From NCBI GenBank assembly GCA_003663025.1, contig QMZE01000002.1, positions 1 through 64,000 of the forward strand: a stretch of DNA of 64,000 nt, given 5' to 3'. How positions within the stretch are numbered: position 1 is the first letter of the stretch; each line of letters starts with the position of its first letter. A model generated the notes under the pieces. It had not been told where the DNA came from and ran no database searches. It saw only the letters and a program-made list of their open reading frames with translations. The position numbers and the translations under genes are program-made. Source of the stretch: Archaeoglobales archaeon. Lineage in GTDB: Archaea; Halobacteriota; Archaeoglobi; Archaeoglobales; Archaeoglobaceae. This document shows, one piece after another, positions 9,123 to 18,499 of the stretch.

Positions 9123-10154
9123 GTGGGGGAGATCGTGAAGAGCCTATCTGACGGACTACTCGATAATATAGTGATTGATAGCGAAATAAATGATTTCCTC
9201 ATAAGACGACTGCTATTGTCCGAAATCAATATTAGAACTAAGTCGGCAAGATCGGCAACTTCAATTAAATTGAGGAGACTTAGCTGGGCATTGGCACAGA
9301 ATTTCATCAAGATCTCACTACAGAAAATCAGGATGTTCTTAGACGACCCGATCCTTTTGAAGTATATTGAACTCGAACCTAGAAAGATCAGAGTTGATTC
9401 AAATTCACCGTTGTGGAAAGACAACTATAGAATCGCTCTATTATTCGTCAACAGATACTCTATAGACTTCTTGAAGTATTGCCGAGTCAGAAAGATCGTT
9501 CCAAATCAGGAAGAGGTCTCTCTTGTTAATCCAGGACCATGTACTCTAGAGTTCATTATAGAGCTGATTTCTCATCGGGGGCATATTCCTGCCGAAGTAT
9601 ATAGATCGTATGTCGATGATGTTATTAATGAGATAGACTTTGAGGCCGTCGTCTTCGGACTTAGATTATTCAGCGACTCTTTTGAGAAGAGAGATGATAG
9701 AGTATTCATCAGAGTGAGGGACTTTCTCGAATTAAAGAGATCAGAAGTATCTCTTAAGGACTTGAATTTGTATGGTGGATTTATTAGACTTAACGAGGAC
9801 GATTCAAGAGCTTTATTAGAAGATCTGATATTGACTAAAATGAAACCGTTTCTGAAATTCAAAAAGAAGCGACGGATGATTCCGCCATGTATTGAAAAGC
9901 TGATAACCGACCTCAAGAACGGACGCGATCTTTCTCACTTTGAGAGATTTGCAATTGCCTCATATCTCATACACTTCGGCTGGGAGATAGATAAGATTGT
10001 AGACCTATTTAGACATGCTCCGGATTTCGATGAAGAGACGACTAGATATCAGATAGAGCATATAGCTGGACTTAGAGGACGTAAAGAGAAATATAGACCT
10101 CCATCGTGTAGAACTCTAAAAGTTGCTGGTCTTTGTACGAATGAATGTAGGTGA
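9123..10154 (+). CDS. priL: DNA primase large subunit
   Basis: PPCIEKLI...LSHFERFAIASYLIHFGWEIDKIVDLFRHAPDFDEETTRYQIEHIAG...PPSCRTLKVAGLCTNECR (four Fe-S Cys). Confidence 0.9.
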   Translation: MGEIVKSLSDGLLDNIVIDSEINDFLIRRLLLSEINIRTKSARSATSIKLRRLSWALAQNFIKISLQKIRMFLDDPILLKYIELEPRKIRVDSNSPLWKDNYRIALLFVNRYSIDFLKYCRVRKIVPNQEEVSLVNPGPCTLEFIIELISHRGHIPAEVYRSYVDDVINEIDFEAVVFGLRLFSDSFEKRDDRVFIRVRDFLELKRSEVSLKDLNLYGGFIRLNEDDSRALLEDLILTKMKPFLKFKKKRRMIPPCIEKLITDLKNGRDLSHFERFAIASYLIHFGWEIDKIVDLFRHAPDFDEETTRYQIEHIAGLRGRKEKYRPPSCRTLKVAGLCTNECR

Positions 10155-11023
10155 TATTGATGATTCATGAGTTGATAGAGTACTATTCAAAATTCGATCC
10201 AGGAATAAGTGTAGAGCACTATGAATTCGCAGTTAGAAGGGGAAATAAATTCGTCAGACATCTAGGATTTAAATCACTAGAAGAATTGAGGAGATATCTC
10301 TCAAGGCCTCCTATTCCGGAAGATGTCTATCGTTCGACTTATATCTGCCTCTCACCGTCGTCTCAAGATATGGATGAGAAGATGATCAAGATGACTGAAC
10401 TCTTCTTTGAGATAGACTTGGAATTCGACTATCTAAACGATCGGATATTAGATGATATGAAGTTTGAATTGTGGAAGTTAGTTGACTGTCTCAGATACGA
10501 ATTTGGAGTAAGTGAGAGTGATCTCAAGATTAACTTTTCGGGACATAGAGGATTTCACGTCATCGTAAGGGATAAGGACTTCATTAATCTAGATCAAGAT
10601 CAGAGAGCTGAGATCGTCGAATATATGACGAATCCTGACTGTAGATATATTAAAGAGTCGTTCGTCGTATTTAGAGGCCGTCTAAGTAGAATTTCGAGAT
10701 TAATAGGTCATAGTATTGAGAAGTTCTCTGTGATAAAAATCGATCCGAAGTCAAGTATAGACATTCACAGACTAAAGAGATTAGAAGAGAGTATTCATCC
10801 TTGTGGACTTAAGGCGTCTGTAATTTCTATCGATGAGATAGACGAATTCAGTCCGTTTATTCAGGAGTATTCTTGGATTGATGGAACTTGTCTATTCGAT
10901 TCGAAGATTGACGACGTTATAGGAGGATATAGAATACATCGCGGACTTAATAGACTTCCGATAATAATTGCGAATTATCTCAGTAATAGAGGTCTGGGAG
11001 AGATAAAGAAAATCGAAAAATAA
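10151..11023 (+). CDS. priS: DNA primase small (catalytic) subunit
   Basis: ELFFEIDLEFD, NFSGHRGFHVIV; overlaps priL by 4 nt. Confidence 0.85.
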   Translation: MILMIHELIEYYSKFDPGISVEHYEFAVRRGNKFVRHLGFKSLEELRRYLSRPPIPEDVYRSTYICLSPSSQDMDEKMIKMTELFFEIDLEFDYLNDRILDDMKFELWKLVDCLRYEFGVSESDLKINFSGHRGFHVIVRDKDFINLDQDQRAEIVEYMTNPDCRYIKESFVVFRGRLSRISRLIGHSIEKFSVIKIDPKSSIDIHRLKRLEESIHPCGLKASVISIDEIDEFSPFIQEYSWIDGTCLFDSKIDDVIGGYRIHRGLNRLPIIIANYLSNRGLGEIKKIEK

Positions 11024-11038
11024 AAAAATATTTTTTTG
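11020..11038. terminator. A/T tracts between convergent genes, probable bidirectional terminator
   Basis: AATAAAAAAATATTTTTTT between convergent CDSs. Confidence 0.4.
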
Positions 11039-11046
11039 GTTCGAAT

Positions 11047-11499
11047 TTATTGGAATTCCTTTTCGAGTTCCTCTAAAGATATTTCCTCTTCCTCTTCAGC
11101 TTCTTCCTCTTCAGCTTTTGAGGGAGCGACTTTTATCTCTGCCTCACCTAATACTAATTCTCCCCTAGCCCTCTTCACTAGAATACCGTGAGTTAGCAAT
11201 GTTTTCAATGATATTCCTTTAGGAAGGTTATGCTTTGCCTTCAGTTCTTTAAGCAGACTTTTAGCCTCCCTTCTGGAGATCGTTCCTCCCTTTTCTTTGA
11301 CATGAGCTATGAATTCGTCGAGGATCACTTTCTTTTCTGGTTTGATTGGCCTTGGCCTTATCTCTCTTACTATCTCAAATCCTAGATTTTTGACCTCTGA
11401 GATCTTATCCGCTGGACCCCTTATTATATACAGACCCATGTTTTCCGCCTCAATTATATCTACAAATGCGGGAATATAAATCTTTTCCATTCCACTCAC
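11047..11499 (-). CDS. hypothetical protein with acidic C-terminus
   Basis: ORF 150 aa, overlaps upstream gene. Confidence 0.65.
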   Translation of the reverse strand: MSGMEKIYIPAFVDIIEAENMGLYIIRGPADKISEVKNLGFEIVREIRPRPIKPEKKVILDEFIAHVKEKGGTISRREAKSLLKELKAKHNLPKGISLKTLLTHGILVKRARGELVLGEAEIKVAPSKAEEEEAEEEEEISLEELEKEFQ

Positions 11500-11831
11500 G
11501 GGATCATGACTTCAAGAGAAGGATCCTCTTTGACCTTTGAGAGAATATAGAGAATAACCGCTCCGATATGAGTACAGTACCTCTCAGCTTTTCCATATTT
11601 CTTTCTCCTAAGTTGACACGGACAGAAGAATTTAGGAAGTCCATTTTCGTCATGTCCCATAAAGACGACAGTATATCTTGAACACCTCTCATTTTTCATT
11701 CCTCGAACTCTGAACTTGTATTTAGAGACTCTCTCAACTCCAAGTCTGAATCTCTTTATCGACCTCTCTATCCACGAATCCGGCTTATATGCGAATTTAC
11801 TTGCGAATATCTTAATCACATCTTCACTCAT
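11496..11831 (-). CDS. SWIM-like zinc-finger protein
   Basis: FFCPCQLRRKKYGKAERYCTHIGAVILYIL. Confidence 0.65.
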   Translation of the reverse strand: MSEDVIKIFASKFAYKPDSWIERSIKRFRLGVERVSKYKFRVRGMKNERCSRYTVVFMGHDENGLPKFFCPCQLRRKKYGKAERYCTHIGAVILYILSKVKEDPSLEVMIP

Positions 11832-11867
11832 ACATTAAGCTATCAGAAAAGGAGATATATTAAGAAT

Positions 11868-12179
11868 CTACCATGCGAATAATTTGTCAAGAGTTCTCTC
11901 GACTTCTCTAAATAGTTCTCTTATTCTCTCAGAGAACTCCCTCCTCCTCTTTTCGACTTCCTTGACTTTCTCTTCAACCTCCTCTTTTTCGACTTTCTCA
12001 ATTTTCGGTTCCTCTTCAAGTCTTATACTCCAGCACCTGTCATTTAGACAGTAGTATACGACATTATTCTCGACAAGGACAATCCTAGTACTTGTCTTGA
12101 TTTCAATTCTTTCTTCTTTCTCCTCCTCTGCCTCTTCTTTCAATTCGGTTTCGTCACAAACATATTTATACTCTTCCAT
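11868..12179 (-). CDS. acidic protein beginning MEEYKYVCDE
   Basis: ORF 103 aa; N-terminus carries the YKYVxxE motif shared with membrane proteins. Confidence 0.6.
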   Translation of the reverse strand: MEEYKYVCDETELKEEAEEEKEERIEIKTSTRIVLVENNVVYYCLNDRCWSIRLEEEPKIEKVEKEEVEEKVKEVEKRRREFSERIRELFREVERTLDKLFAW

Positions 12180-12216
12180 ATCATTAAAGAAATACAGATT
12201 ATAATTAATTTAATTT

Positions 12217-12696
12217 TTACTTCTTTACTCCGCTCTCTATTTTCTTCCATTCGAGTAGTTGAATGAATCCGAGTTCAAGAGATCCAAACAGTAAAACTTC
12301 GTATTTATTTCCATACCTATCTCTTAGAATTCCCTTATATCCGTCGACAACTCTCCTATTCCATATCTCGGGATCCGGATTTAGTTTCATAAAATCTTTG
12401 AGTATTTCTTTCTTGTATTCGAGATATTTCTTTTCGTCCCATCCGAGTCTCTTCAAGACACTGTCTCTAAATTTACATTTCTTTGAGAGAGCGCAGCAGA
12501 ATGCCAAATTCCCGAAGCATAGATTCGGATCTTCTATTTTGTGATTATTTTTTATCGCCTCGAATTTCTCGGGAGGTATGCCTAAGAGTGAGAGTGCACG
12601 GTCTCTAATCGGACATGGCTTCGAAGTTGAACAACAGTAGACTATTGATTTGAGTGTTCCGGATGCACATAAATTGTACTTCAATTCTTTTGTCAT
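12217..12696 (-). CDS. Cys-rich protein with internal duplication of LC-x(n)-CC-x(n)-C-x-x-RD module
   Basis: NLCASGTLKSIVYCCSTSKPCPIRDRALSLLG and NLCFGNLAFCCALSKKCKFRDSVLKRLG. Confidence 0.7.
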   Translation of the reverse strand: MTKELKYNLCASGTLKSIVYCCSTSKPCPIRDRALSLLGIPPEKFEAIKNNHKIEDPNLCFGNLAFCCALSKKCKFRDSVLKRLGWDEKKYLEYKKEILKDFMKLNPDPEIWNRRVVDGYKGILRDRYGNKYEVLLFGSLELGFIQLLEWKKIESGVKK

Positions 12697-12728
12697 ACAG
12701 CTCTAGTAAGAGGGTAGAGATAATAAAA

Positions 12729-12896
12729 CTACACTTTTTCATCGGCACGAGTTATGATTATTGTTACGATCGATGGATTCTTTTTCTCGTTTAAGAATTC
12801 TCTCAATAGCGGAATCAGTTGTTTGACAAGGAATTTCTTATTAGTACTGAATTCTATCGGATAATCTTGGTCTGCTCTAACTACTAAAATTTTCAT
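12729..12896 (-). CDS. small hypothetical protein
   Basis: Short ORF; internal start (MKILVVRADQD) more plausible than the track start. Confidence 0.35.
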   Translation of the reverse strand: MKILVVRADQDYPIEFSTNKKFLVKQLIPLLREFLNEKKNPSIVTIIITRADEKV

Positions 12897-12989
12897 CAGT
12901 AAGATTAGAGTTTTTAGCATTTAAACGTTTCACTTAATAGGAAATCATATTACTAAGTTATATATCTCCGAAGCATCTAGATAATTGAT

Positions 12990-13403
12990 ATGATAGGAGA
13001 AGACGCATATGTTGAGGTAGAGTTCAAGATCGGGACAAAGAAGAGTAAACTCAAAGCACTTGTCGATACAGGATCGTATGAGAATATAATTTCAAGAGAA
13101 CTTGCCAAGAAACTCTCAGAAATAGGATGTCTTAGATGTTTCGTACTTCCGGAAAAGTATTGGATGAGCCTCAAGGTTGGAAAGAAAGGAGAAAGTATCA
13201 GATTAATAGGAGTCTGTGCCTCTGATTATATGAAGATCGAGGGAATAGAGAAAGCTCCCCACATCTTTTGGATATCGCCAGACGTTCCTGAAGATACTCT
13301 AGTTATCGGTCATCCAGGCATCGACAAGTGGATGATTGAAGTTAGGAATGGCAAAGTCGAGGTGAAGCCTGGAAAGATGCATCCTCATTATGGATTTTTC
13401 TGA
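12990..13403 (+). CDS. retropepsin-like aspartyl protease
   Basis: KLKALVDTGSYENIISRELAKKL (DTGS) and TLVIGHPGIDKW. Confidence 0.7.
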   Translation: MIGEDAYVEVEFKIGTKKSKLKALVDTGSYENIISRELAKKLSEIGCLRCFVLPEKYWMSLKVGKKGESIRLIGVCASDYMKIEGIEKAPHIFWISPDVPEDTLVIGHPGIDKWMIEVRNGKVEVKPGKMHPHYGFF

Positions 13404-13446
13404 TCCGAATTAGATAGATTTATTTAACGCCATCTGATTTACTTTA

Positions 13447-14496
13447 TTGATGAGAACGTTTAGATACGAGGATATAGAAGTCAACGTATCAAGAGACGAA
13501 CTGTATTTCGTTAATTTGAAGACTAAAATGAAGACAAAACCCTTGAAGATACCGGATCCAGTGACATTCGACTTCTGTATAAAGATATCGAGGGCGCTTG
13601 CAAAGAAGGGATGGGTTAAGTCTCCAGAAGAATTAGCCGGACAGATCTTCAAGACTGTCGAAGAGATTAGAGCTGAGAAAGAAGAGGGAATCAAAATTTA
13701 CGAAACTTTAGATGAACGCGGAAAGAAGATCTTTGAGAGGACTGCTAGTATAATGGGAATATCTAAGAAAGAATTTGCCGAGAAGATACTCAAGAGAGCA
13801 AGAGAACTTGGAGTAAGTCCCGAATTGATTCTCTATAAGTATTCTAGAGAGTACGAACTTGTACAGAGAGTTAAGCGAGTTGTCTTACTTCTCGAAGACG
13901 GTTCATTAAAGAAATTCATTGCATCACCAAGAGTTTCGATAATGATTGATACGTGTTATAGAGTCAAGACTGAAAGTGAAGAATATGTAGGTCGAGTTAT
14001 CGGTCAAACCGGAGTTGTCAGGTTTGACTATCTCTCTGACTATATTCCTGTTGATGAGGGAAGTAATGAACTCAGATTTCTACACTCAGATCCGAGAATA
14101 GAAGAGATTGAAGTGATTGACGATATAGAAACAATTCCCGATGCTAGTACCTGGATATCAACGCATGTTACATTTGAGAATCTATCTTCGATTGTAGACT
14201 TAGTGAGTGAGAAAAATGCAGCGGTCGAAGGAGTCTGTGCTGGGATTATAGAGAGATTCAGTGTTCCAGAAAAACTCGGAGGTGCTAGGGCCGTCATAAA
14301 TGTCGGAGATATGAGTCTTAGAGGTAGATGCTCAGCATGGATAGATCCGGCACTGTATCCGGAAGCTGATGAATCTTGGGTTGGAAAGTTGATATATCTC
14401 TACGGCCACTTCACGTATAGAGAATATACTTTGTTCGACAGGACGGCTCCAGGACTTAACGTGATTCCATATTTCATCCTTGTAAAGCAGATATAG
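13447..14496 (+). CDS. hypothetical protein
   Basis: ORF 349 aa, good coding context. Confidence 0.7.
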   Translation: MMRTFRYEDIEVNVSRDELYFVNLKTKMKTKPLKIPDPVTFDFCIKISRALAKKGWVKSPEELAGQIFKTVEEIRAEKEEGIKIYETLDERGKKIFERTASIMGISKKEFAEKILKRARELGVSPELILYKYSREYELVQRVKRVVLLLEDGSLKKFIASPRVSIMIDTCYRVKTESEEYVGRVIGQTGVVRFDYLSDYIPVDEGSNELRFLHSDPRIEEIEVIDDIETIPDASTWISTHVTFENLSSIVDLVSEKNAAVEGVCAGIIERFSVPEKLGGARAVINVGDMSLRGRCSAWIDPALYPEADESWVGKLIYLYGHFTYREYTLFDRTAPGLNVIPYFILVKQI

Positions 14497-14524
14497 TTTT
14501 TTATTTCGATTTTTTCTCTTTCTC

Positions 14525-15058
14525 TTGATGGAAATCGACGAAATCGGAAAGTGGCTTGAATCAAGAAAATTCTATGTGAGGATTATTGAGCGAGAAGAGG
14601 ATGAGGGAACTAGAAATATCCTCACTGCATATCGGTCGTTTATATATAGAGATAGAAAATATCATGTGTCTATATATCACGACGATCTTGATGGACAATT
14701 CGAATTGAGAGTATACTCGGATGGTGAGATCGTAGATCTTCGAAGAGTATATTCTAGTTTTGAGGATTTGAGGAGAGATCTTCCGCGTGTAGTGAAATCT
14801 GCTGTTAAAACTCTTGAGGAGATGTATAGAATTGCCGTAGAACTTAAGAAGTTCGGATGTGATTTTCTTGAGTCGTTTCCGTATTCAAGAGTTCTAGGAG
14901 TACTCAGATCTGATGAGAGTTCTGTGAATGTTACTTTTGATTCTGAGAGAAATCAGGTCGTGATAAATCTCATGATTTTCGAGGATACTGATTTGAATAA
15001 AGTCAGATCTCTCTTTAGGGACCTTCTTGAAGTCCTTATGAGTCATGGTAAGATCTAA
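14525..15058 (+). CDS. hypothetical protein
   Basis: ORF 177 aa. Confidence 0.65.
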   Translation: MMEIDEIGKWLESRKFYVRIIEREEDEGTRNILTAYRSFIYRDRKYHVSIYHDDLDGQFELRVYSDGEIVDLRRVYSSFEDLRRDLPRVVKSAVKTLEEMYRIAVELKKFGCDFLESFPYSRVLGVLRSDESSVNVTFDSERNQVVINLMIFEDTDLNKVRSLFRDLLEVLMSHGKI

Positions 15059-15112
15059 ATCAGTTTCGAGTCGAGGAATGTTTATATACTCGTTGCGCAT
15101 AAATATTATACG

Positions 15113-15841
15113 ATGAAGGCGTACATCATAAAAGTAAAAATAAGCGTTCCGGTAAATAGAGAAGTTTCAGAGACCTCAGAGAATGTCAGAGTTACGACAA
15201 TTTATCAGTTGCCACCGGAAGATTACAAGAAGTTCAGGAGAGCGAGGTCGAAAGTCAGAAGAATCATATCAAGGAATTGTTCACTAAAGATCGGAGGAAT
15301 AAGTCTCTTCCTCGACGAAGATGCCGCAAAGGCGACTCTTGATCAGATCAATGAAGTACTAAAATCGACTCTACCGGAAAATGTAGAATTTTCGAGTGGT
15401 TTGGCTTCAGTATATCTTCCTAGTGAGATCTCTTTAGAGCGATTGAATGAAGTTATAGGAGCGATAAAGTCGCAACAGAAGATAGAAATGGAAAAAGTTT
15501 CTGAAGCTTTCATAAAATTAACTGAAGAATTTACTGAGAATCTCAGTCGTAGAGCTATAAAAGCGATTGAACAAGCCAGCGCTTCAATAATAGCAAGAGA
15601 GGCTATTGACAAACTCAGGGCAGCGATACTTCAAGCCGCAGCGAAGAGTTCATCTTCAAAAGAAGAATTATATGAAAACGCGATGAGAGAGTACAGAAAG
15701 ATCAGGAAAACACTTCCGAAGAGTATAAGGACTGCTGTGAAGGCGACTATAGCTCAATTGAAGAATGAAGAGAATCTAAATAAGGTCTGGGAAGTCGCTG
15801 TAGAAGAGCTCGGAGAGCTTGAGTCAGAGAGTGAAGGGTGA
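15113..15841 (+). CDS. hypothetical protein with CSLKIGGISLF motif
   Basis: Shares C-x-x-x-GG motif with 17613, 18014, 30592, 31535. Confidence 0.65.
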   Translation: MKAYIIKVKISVPVNREVSETSENVRVTTIYQLPPEDYKKFRRARSKVRRIISRNCSLKIGGISLFLDEDAAKATLDQINEVLKSTLPENVEFSSGLASVYLPSEISLERLNEVIGAIKSQQKIEMEKVSEAFIKLTEEFTENLSRRAIKAIEQASASIIAREAIDKLRAAILQAAAKSSSSKEELYENAMREYRKIRKTLPKSIRTAVKATIAQLKNEENLNKVWEVAVEELGELESESEG

Positions 15842-17322
15842 ACTTTTTGAGTAAACAAAAAATTTTTTTCCGCGAAGATATCCGTAAACTTTTTGTAGAT
15901 GTCCTTCTTGAGATGGGATCACCTTCACTCGAATTAAAGATTGTCGAGAAAGGTAAGACAGAGACTTTTGAATGGGGAGTAGTAACAGTTCCGAAGTCAA
16001 TTCTCAAGAGACCGATTGAGGAGATAAAGAATGGTCTTCGTCACGAAGTTGGGCATAGAATTATCCATCCGGCTACACCCGATTTAGAATCACTAACATG
16101 GCTATTTGCCAAAAAGGCCGTCTTAGCAAGGGGAATCTTATTCGACCAGAAACTTGTTCACGATCTCGGCAATATCGTCTCGGATACTATTGTCAATTAT
16201 CATCTTTCTAGAGACTTCAAATTCAGTGATGAGTATAAGAGATACATGGCAAAGTTACTCAAGAGAATCAGGAAGGAAATGAAAGTTCAACCTCCGAATC
16301 ATGAAAAACTCTTTCTCTGTGTCTCTGAGAGAATTGCCGGAATCAGTGAGGATTGTGAATTTAAATATGCTGTCGATGAAATAATGGATATTCTCAAATC
16401 TGATTCAAGTCTTGAAGATAAGACTGAAAGACTGACGGAAGTATATTCTCGATTTCTAGATCCGACTAGAAAGTCTGTAATCAACCGATTTCAAGGAATA
16501 AGATATGCTTTTCAGTTATCTGAAGATAGTGATGTGATGGTGAGATATCCCGAGTTGGTCTATAGTATATTCGGTTTAAATCCCGCCTATGAATGTGATC
16601 CGAAGACTGGACTTCAACTTTTCAAAGATCCGCTCTTACTGAAGGCGATTGACATACTTCTTGATAAAGTTATAATCAATGCCGAAAATGAATTGGCGAC
16701 AACTCGCGAGAGGAGAAAAGAATTCGCAACTTGGAGGATAGGAGACGAATTCAGGGAGTTGATGATAGAAGAGACATTCAAGACATACGGCCTTGTAATT
16801 CCTGGAATATTTGCACTGACGAGAAAGGGAGGGATTACTCCGATCAGTAAAACTCCGAGAAGAGTTGCAATAATTGTAGATAAATCGGGATCGATGATGT
16901 ATTGTCTAATACCATCTAGGGCTGCGGCACTTGCTCTATATCGCGAGTGTATTAAGAATGATTGTGAGGTCTATTTCTATTTCTTCGACACGCGTTCATA
17001 TCATATAGAATCCGATATTGAGACGTATATAAAGAGAGTTGTTCCTCAAGGATGGACTGGAATAATGAGAGCTTTAAGAGATGCGATTGAGAATAATGTC
17101 GAATTTATCTATGTCATTACAGATGCCGCAATATACGACATAGAGGAAGCTTTAGGACTTCTTAGAAAGTCTGACATAAAAGCAAGATTTTACGTCATAA
17201 GTGCTCATGTCGGTGAGAAAGTTGAGACTTTGATGAAAGAGGAGAATATAGAAGTATTCAGATTGGATCCGAATAAGTTGACGGTTACGGCACTAAAGAG
17301 AATACGAGAAGATCTAGGGTGA
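15838..17322 (+). CDS. Metallopeptidase-like (HExGH) plus VWA-domain protein
   Basis: LRHEVGHRIIHP and RVAIIVDKSGSM (MIDAS DxSGS). Confidence 0.75.
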   Translation: MNFLSKQKIFFREDIRKLFVDVLLEMGSPSLELKIVEKGKTETFEWGVVTVPKSILKRPIEEIKNGLRHEVGHRIIHPATPDLESLTWLFAKKAVLARGILFDQKLVHDLGNIVSDTIVNYHLSRDFKFSDEYKRYMAKLLKRIRKEMKVQPPNHEKLFLCVSERIAGISEDCEFKYAVDEIMDILKSDSSLEDKTERLTEVYSRFLDPTRKSVINRFQGIRYAFQLSEDSDVMVRYPELVYSIFGLNPAYECDPKTGLQLFKDPLLLKAIDILLDKVIINAENELATTRERRKEFATWRIGDEFRELMIEETFKTYGLVIPGIFALTRKGGITPISKTPRRVAIIVDKSGSMMYCLIPSRAAALALYRECIKNDCEVYFYFFDTRSYHIESDIETYIKRVVPQGWTGIMRALRDAIENNVEFIYVITDAAIYDIEEALGLLRKSDIKARFYVISAHVGEKVETLMKEENIEVFRLDPNKLTVTALKRIREDLG

Positions 17323-17328
17323 TCGGAA

Positions 17329-17610
17329 TTGAGAGAGGATAGGATCGTCTTTAATGTCTGTAGAAAATACGGACTGAGAGTAAAGAGAATCAGATATAAT
17401 CACTTTGAATCTAGACATGCCTGGAAAGATAGATTCTATATCCTCATAAATTTTGACGGTGCAGAATTCCGGTATTATCGAATTTCGGGAATTCCTGACG
17501 ATCGTATAAAAGACAAACTCATTGAAGAAATAGCCAGCTCTCTAAGACGGTATCATTCTCTAGTTGAGATTTATCCGGATGAAAATGAAGTCGAATTCTA
17601 TCTCATGTAA
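17329..17610 (+). CDS. hypothetical protein
   Basis: ORF 93 aa following VWA gene. Confidence 0.55.
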   Translation: MREDRIVFNVCRKYGLRVKRIRYNHFESRHAWKDRFYILINFDGAEFRYYRISGIPDDRIKDKLIEEIASSLRRYHSLVEIYPDENEVEFYLM

Positions 17611-17612
17611 GA

Positions 17613-18011
17613 TTAGAGAAATTCCAGATCGACCTTATACACATCTCTTCTCTCATCACTTTTTATGATAAGTCTCATCAATTTAACATCGTCATAATAT
17701 CCTCCCTCAATCGAAGTATACTTGATCTCTTTTGGCATTGAGAATATGAATACTCTATCTCCTAAAGAGAGTGATATAATTCCGTCTTTGATGACAGTGT
17801 CCATTGTCGCACTACTCTTTTTCGGAAGTCTACATGTCAATATTCTAGTATTCTCATCGAACTCAAATTCAGCATTACCTCCAATTCTAAGACAGAATCT
17901 CGTCATTGAGAGAATAGGACGAATTAATCCTTTCTCAATCTTCCTCTTCAATCTTCGTCTAAATCTCTTATACTCTTCTTTCGATCTGATTACATAGCGA
18001 TCTGAAGTCAT
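17613..18011 (-). CDS. hypothetical, C-x-x-x-GG family
   Basis: MTRFCLRIGGNAEFEFDENTRILTCRL; paralogue of 18014-18442. Confidence 0.65.
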   Translation of the reverse strand: MTSDRYVIRSKEEYKRFRRRLKRKIEKGLIRPILSMTRFCLRIGGNAEFEFDENTRILTCRLPKKSSATMDTVIKDGIISLSLGDRVFIFSMPKEIKYTSIEGGYYDDVKLMRLIIKSDERRDVYKVDLEFL

Positions 18012-18013
18012 AG

Positions 18014-18442
18014 TTATCTCCCGTATCTCCTATAGAAGAGATCCATTTTAGCCGACCAGTAATCTCCGATTTCCTTTTCAATCGTCAGTACGATCTCATT
18101 AGTCAGTTCTTTGTCGACAGCCTCGATTTCTGCCTTTATCTCTTCGGGAAAGTATAGTCTGTATAGTCTCTTCGACGCGACTCCAAGTATTAGTCCCTCT
18201 CTACCTAGAACTCGAATACTTCCGATTGAAGGAGTCTTTAGTGAACATCTTATAGTATAGCTCGGGAGTGTTATTCCGGACTTTGTAAACGTTGCACTTC
18301 CACCTATATCAAGACAATATCGCGTAAAGTGAGAGAGTATCTCAAAAATCTTTGAATTCTCTACTGTTTTCCTTAGACTATTCAGGAAAGTTCTCAACTT
18401 TTCTCTACGGTCGACTTCTAGTACGACATACTCTGTCGACAT
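18014..18442 (-). CDS. hypothetical, C-x-x-x-GG family
   Basis: FTRYCLDIGGSATF...YTIRCSLK. Confidence 0.65.
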   Translation of the reverse strand: MSTEYVVLEVDRREKLRTFLNSLRKTVENSKIFEILSHFTRYCLDIGGSATFTKSGITLPSYTIRCSLKTPSIGSIRVLGREGLILGVASKRLYRLYFPEEIKAEIEAVDKELTNEIVLTIEKEIGDYWSAKMDLFYRRYGR

Positions 18443-18499
18443 TCTCTCATCTAAATAGAACTAATTAATAAGAGTAAAAAACCTTAACTAGAGATTTAA

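Noticed and set aside
11504-11692. 62-aa minus-strand ORF
   Set aside because: Alternative frame inside the SWIM-like gene
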